The notes under the pieces: generated by a model
What the model was told of the DNA's origin: nothing
The model's input: only the letters and a program-made list of their open reading frames with translations
Database searches by the model: none
Program-made: the position numbers and the translations under genes
NCBI GenBank assembly: GCA_963971425.1
Contig: OZ020524.1
Coordinates: forward strand, 7,116,417 to 7,180,416
Length of the DNA: 64,000 nt
DNA from: Bryoerythrophyllum caledonicum
Lineage: Eukaryota; Streptophyta; Bryopsida; Pottiales; Pottiaceae
Direction: 5' to 3'
Part shown: one piece after another, positions 60,031-64,000 of the stretch
Numbering within the stretch: the first letter of the stretch is position 1
Layout of the letters: the number at the start of each line of letters is the position of its first letter

Positions 60031-60879
60031 GTGTGAGCCAAATAAACCGCCCCTAAAGGGTGGCTTATCTTGAACACAAGATCCTAATACGGGGCCTAGT
60101 TCTTTGTGCAACTAATCCTCAGCCCATTCACACACAACTTATACGAGCATGGTGACACATCTCATGCTTACTTAGGTTCCTTGTGGTTGATTAGTGAGGT
60201 GGTGACTTAATCCAGCCTTTTAATTGAACCCACCCTTGAACGGAGGTAACTTTTGCTCTAGAGCTCCGAATCCAACGTTTTCAACCCCCATGGGTTCGAT
60301 TCAGCATCACGAACTCGATTAGACCCTTAAAGGTCAGCTCCAGGCTTAGGTGTGACCCTGGAATCAGTCGGCAGCAGACAGGCCCCCATATTTTCTACAG
60401 ACTTATAGTACCATTTATCTCCTTGACTATAACTCCGTTTCGTATGGTTGTTTTCATTAATCTTATTAGTTTTTTGTGCTTAACATGATGGCAGCCTTCA
60501 ATTAATCATTTGACTCGACCCTCGACCTCACAGCTAGCGACCAGCAGTGCACCTTCAACATACATGTGTACTCAAAAATTGTAACCAACCATTCACGTGC
60601 ACGCCACATATACTTCACATGATTAACCCCACCTTAACACTAAGCTATGCATGAGCATCCCGCTGTGTTTTCTTATTCTTGTAGATTGATCACTTGGTTG
60701 AGTTGAGCTGATTGCAACCCTAATTCTAGTGAAATTTTGACAGCGCTTCCGCGTGACGTGTGTGACTAGAAAATTAGGGTTCCTTTATGCACAAGGAATC
60801 GACTACTAGCCGGGGGGAAGGAGAGGCTCTCTGGTTTGATTCAATTCACCCTCCTTCCTTCAGTTGTTCGTGCTTTGTG
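60031..60879. other. Intergenic, nothing recognised
   Basis: No gene motif. The sequence directly after the truncated integrase (CCAAATAAACCGCCCC) marks the break point of the gypsy copy. Confidence 0.4.
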
Positions 60880-61915
60880 ATCTCGTCTTTTTTGTGTTCT
60901 GCTCATCTCATCCTCTTCGTGTTCTACTCAGCTCGTCATCTTCATGTTTTGCTCAGCTTGTCCTTTTCGTGTTCAGCTTTTCGCTCAGCTCGTCCTCTTC
61001 GTGTTCTGCTCTTCGTGATCTTCGTGATTCAGCTCTGCTCGCCCTCTTCGTGTTCTGCTCTTCGTGATCTCGTCCTCTTCGTGATTCAGCTCTTCGCGAT
61101 CTTTGTGATTCAGCTCTGCTCTTCGTGATCTTCGTGATTCAGCTCTGCTCGCCCTTTTTGTGTTGTGCTCTTCGTAATCTTCGTGTTCAGCTCTGCTCGC
61201 CCTCTTCGTGATTCTGCTCAACTCGTCCTCTTCGTGTTCAACTCTTCGCTCAGCTCGTCCACTTCGTGCTCAGCTCGTCCACTTCGTGCTCAGCTCGTCC
61301 ACTTCGTGCTCAGCTCGTCCTCTTCGTGTTCTGCTCTTCGTGATCTTTGTGATTCAGCTCTGCTCGCCCTCTTCGTGTTCTGCTCTTCGTGATCTTGTCC
61401 TCTTTGTGATTCAGCTCTTCGCGATCTTCGTGATTCAGCTCTGCTCGCCTTCTTCGAGTTCTGCTCTTCCTGATCTCGTCTTCTTCGTGATTCAGCTCTT
61501 CGCGATCTTCGTGATTCAGCTCTGCTAGACCTCTTCGTGTTCTGCTCTTCGTGATCTCGTCCTCTTCGAGTTCTGCTCACCTCGTCCTCTCCGTGTTCTG
61601 CTCTTCGTAATCTTTGTGATTCTGCTCTTCGTGATCTTCGTGATTCTGCTCTTCGTGATCTTCGTGATTCAGCTCTTCGCTATCTTCGTGATTTAGCTCT
61701 GCTCGCCTTCTTCGTGTTCTGCTCTTCGTGATCTCGTCCTCTTTGTGATTCAGCTCTTTGCGATCTTCGTGATTCAGCTCTGCTCGCCCTCTTCGTGTTC
61801 TACTCTTCGTGATCTCGTCCTCTTCGTGTTCTGCTGAGCTTGTCCTCTCCGTGTTCTGCTCTTCGTAATCTTCATGATTCTGCTCTTTGGGATCTCGTCT
61901 TCTTCGTGTTCCGCC
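60880..61915. repeat. About 1-kb minisatellite of CTTCGTG-based units
   Basis: Variants of CTCTTCGTGATCTTCGTGATTCAG, CTCGTCCTCTTCGTGTTCTG and CTCAGCTCGTCC alternate through the block. At about 61252-61318 a perfect 20-bp unit (CAGCTCGTCCACTTCGTGCT) repeats at least three times. The period is a mix of 7-8, 15 and 20-24 bp. Both strands give long open frames (minus-strand Glu/Arg/His-rich text such as NHEDHEEQN; plus-strand Ser/Leu/Phe-rich text), which follow from the repeat and are not taken as genes. Confidence 0.9.
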
Positions 61916-62089
61916 TACTCTCATTCACACTCCTAGTGGCCGGGGCTTCCGGCTCTCCTTCCCTCAAAAAAAATCCTTTGCTTCTCACACACCTTCCCTA
62001 CTGAATAATCCCACTCTACCAGGGTCACCCCCCAGCCTTGCTCTCCTGCGTTCCCATGGGTGTTCCCCGCCGCCTTTGGCCTTCTTCCA

Positions 62090-63036
62090 TTAACCCCTAA
62101 AAATTCTTGTGTTCTTGGGAGCTCGAAAACCAAAAATTGCGAATTTCTACCACCTTGTTGGAATTGAGGTATGGTCAATGTATTTACTGTTTTTTAGTAC
62201 TTTCAACCGTAGGATCTTGAACCTAGCTACTATGGAATGTACCATGTCAAATTTGAGCCGTTGGATGTGCACCATTTGTGAGATTATAATGTTCAAAGTT
62301 GATGCAAAACTTTTTTTGGGCATTGTTTAAAAGACATAGTCTACTTTGTGCAAAGGAAAACTTGATGATTGCTACACCAATCATTTTGTTCAAATTTTTT
62401 TCCATGTCGAGAATCATGTTCTGAATGCCTATGCAAAATTTTAGAGACTCATTTGGCTTTTTGGACCTTCATGCAAATTATTTTCCAACAGAAGGTATAA
62501 AAACGGTGATTTGGAAAAACATGCATCACGTTTATTGTGTTTAATTTAGGAAAAAAATGAACGGTGAGTAGGTACCTCTATAAGTTTGTGAATTTTGAGA
62601 AAAATTATTTTTGAAAAATTATTAAATCTCAAATTTTGACGAATTTTGAAAGAAAAAAATGTAATATTGTAGAAAACTTTGAAACTTGTTGTTGTAATTT
62701 TTAAAGGCTGCCCTTGCAGAATTGGTAAAAGGTTCAACATGGGTCACTTGGAAATTTGAATAGAAACTTAGTTATGAACATATTAGCAAAAAAACATTTC
62801 AAAAAAATGTTGAAAATAAAAAGTTATTTTCTGCCCGCCTAGAGGTTGAAAACTAAAATTTGAGTAAATAAGCTCAAAAATTGGAATTCGACTTTGCAAA
62901 TTGTTGCACATACACCTTGTAGTATAGGGAACACCCCGTAAAAATCTTTTGCAAAAATATTAAATTTAACCCCTTGAACTAGGCTGCCCGAAACAGCAAA
63001 AAGCCATTTTGGCTTTCAAGGATCTTTAGGGGTTAA
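62090..63036. mobile_element. TTAA-flanked element G
   Basis: The element proper is 62094-63032 (939 bp), with TTAA at 62090-62093 and 63033-63036. Its ends are CCCCTAAAAATTCTTG and CAAGGATCTTTAGGGG, a 16-bp inverted repeat with two mismatches. It is AT-rich and has no transposase. It contains a GGCTGCCCG block like the GGGCAGC blocks of A and D. Confidence 0.7.
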
Positions 63037-64000
63037 TGACCCCTTCTTACAAAGCCTATTAACCCTATGACTACTAATCCCGTGCCACCCTTGCATTTAA
63101 CAAAAGTGGGTGTCCCACTAACCAAGGAATATCTAAATCCAAACTTTGACCCCATGCCACATGGGTGTGCATGACCTCCAATAAGTGAGCTTTTAATCTA
63201 ATTTCAAAGATGCGAAAACTACTTAATTGGCCTAGATTGAATTCCCCTTGTCTTGGGTTATGGCAAATTTTGCCAAGTGATGGTGAGGGTTTTTTTTCTT
63301 CCCCACTCCTTGGAGATTTTTGGTTATTTTTTTTATGGCTTTTAAGGCCTCCTTCTTTTTTCTCTTTTCTCACCATCCTTCTTCTTCTTCTCCTAATTTT
63401 TCCCCGTGATTTCCTCACCGAGGCCAATGGCGGTCCCTGATTTGGTAGGAGGTAAATTCTTCTCCACCACTACTAATTTTAATTCTTTTCTATTGTTTTT
63501 GCTTTTTCTACCTTTTCTTCATTTTTTTTCCTTTCTATTTTTTTTTTTTGGCGAACTACATAAACTCCGCGATTGCCAATAAGTGGTTCCTAGTTAAGGA
63601 ATTAGCGCATGGAAGGCTATTTAGCTATTTTGATCAAAAACCGCGAGCTAACCCATGGGATAACCTATCTCCACTACTAGTTAACCTTTATGGTCGCGAT
63701 GCGTGGTCCATTCAACATCGTGGGCCGTTTTTGCGCTTACACATGGCGGCCATCTGGGACAACTCGAAGAGGCAGAGAATCCAACTCTTGCTCATGGGCA
63801 CACGGTCAAGTTCTATCTCTTCGTGTTCGAATGGACCGTAGTTGCAACCCCAATTTGGAGGTCCAATCGTGAAGGTTGTGAGCAATTCACACCTTGTACT
63901 CTTTGCATCGGTTGCCTGAAGTTCGCATGGGAAATTCCTCGCCGTTTAGGGTTTGAAGTTGCACGGAGTTGTTGGGGAAGACCTCTTTCACGAGATATGG
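63037..64000. other. Intergenic, no gene recognised up to the window end
   Basis: Pyrimidine-rich runs (63280-63400, 63480-63550). A 97-codon frame at 63548-63841 has no motif. A gene continuing past the window edge cannot be excluded. Confidence 0.35.

Noticed and set aside
61208-61924. Long frames with Glu/Arg/His-rich or Ser/Leu-rich repeats
   Set aside because: They are translations of the minisatellite and carry no domain.
1-64000. CRISPR arrays, bacterial operons, tRNA or rRNA genes
   Set aside because: Looked for and not seen. The tRNA-like matches are only retrotransposon primer-binding sites, and all direct repeats lack spacer regularity.

Overview
The window is nuclear DNA of a land plant. 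Two interstitial runs of the plant telomere unit TTTAGGG, short GT-AG introns, and plant-type host genes (CNX2, a PQQL-like M16 protease, fragments of RPN1, BEACH and OSB genes) support this. The mix of degenerate F-box and kinase genes, Crinkler-like pieces, a Tc1-type transposase and many mobile elements suggests an early-diverging lineage such as a bryophyte or lycophyte. That placement is inference.

Layout. 1-4 kb: broken DNA transposases (Tc1/mariner DD34E, pogo/DDE_1) and a TTAA-flanked non-autonomous element. 6.5-9.2 kb (minus): a complete seven-exon CNX2 gene for molybdenum cofactor synthesis. 9.2-13 kb: repeat-rich spacer. 13.2-21.5 kb (plus): degenerate promoter-proximal repeats, then a complete 20-exon M16 metalloprotease gene. 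22.3-28.9 kb (mostly minus): a B3-like remnant and a decayed RPN1-like gene, one exon of which is split by nested TTAA-flanked elements. 30.8-35.7 kb: frameshifted F-box genes and a kinase gene with an internal stop. 35.9-42.8 kb: a BEACH-like gene fragment interrupted by a young Ty1/copia element (197-bp LTRs, 5-bp target duplication) that carries an antisense OSB-type fragment. 43.7-46.8 kb: a broken coiled-coil/nuclease-like/kinase gene and a related fragment. 49-53.3 kb: unrecognised exon-like blocks. 56.2-60 kb: a Ty3/gypsy element. 60.9-61.9 kb: a minisatellite. 62-63 kb: another TTAA-flanked element.

The most notable object is the Ty3/gypsy element. A cytosine-5 DNA methyltransferase with its main motifs lies in the same reading frame as reverse transcriptase, RNase H and integrase. 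It starts about 100 bases after the primer-binding site, where gag-protease would be expected, and the putative LTR carries a cluster of heat-shock-element-like repeats. The second is a set of seven TTAA-bounded elements with CCC...GGG ends, one of which can be shown from flanking coding sequence to have inserted at a TTAA in an exon.

Only CNX2 and the M16 protease look intact. They are housekeeping genes with no visible functional link to each other. Most of the rest is transposon-driven decay.
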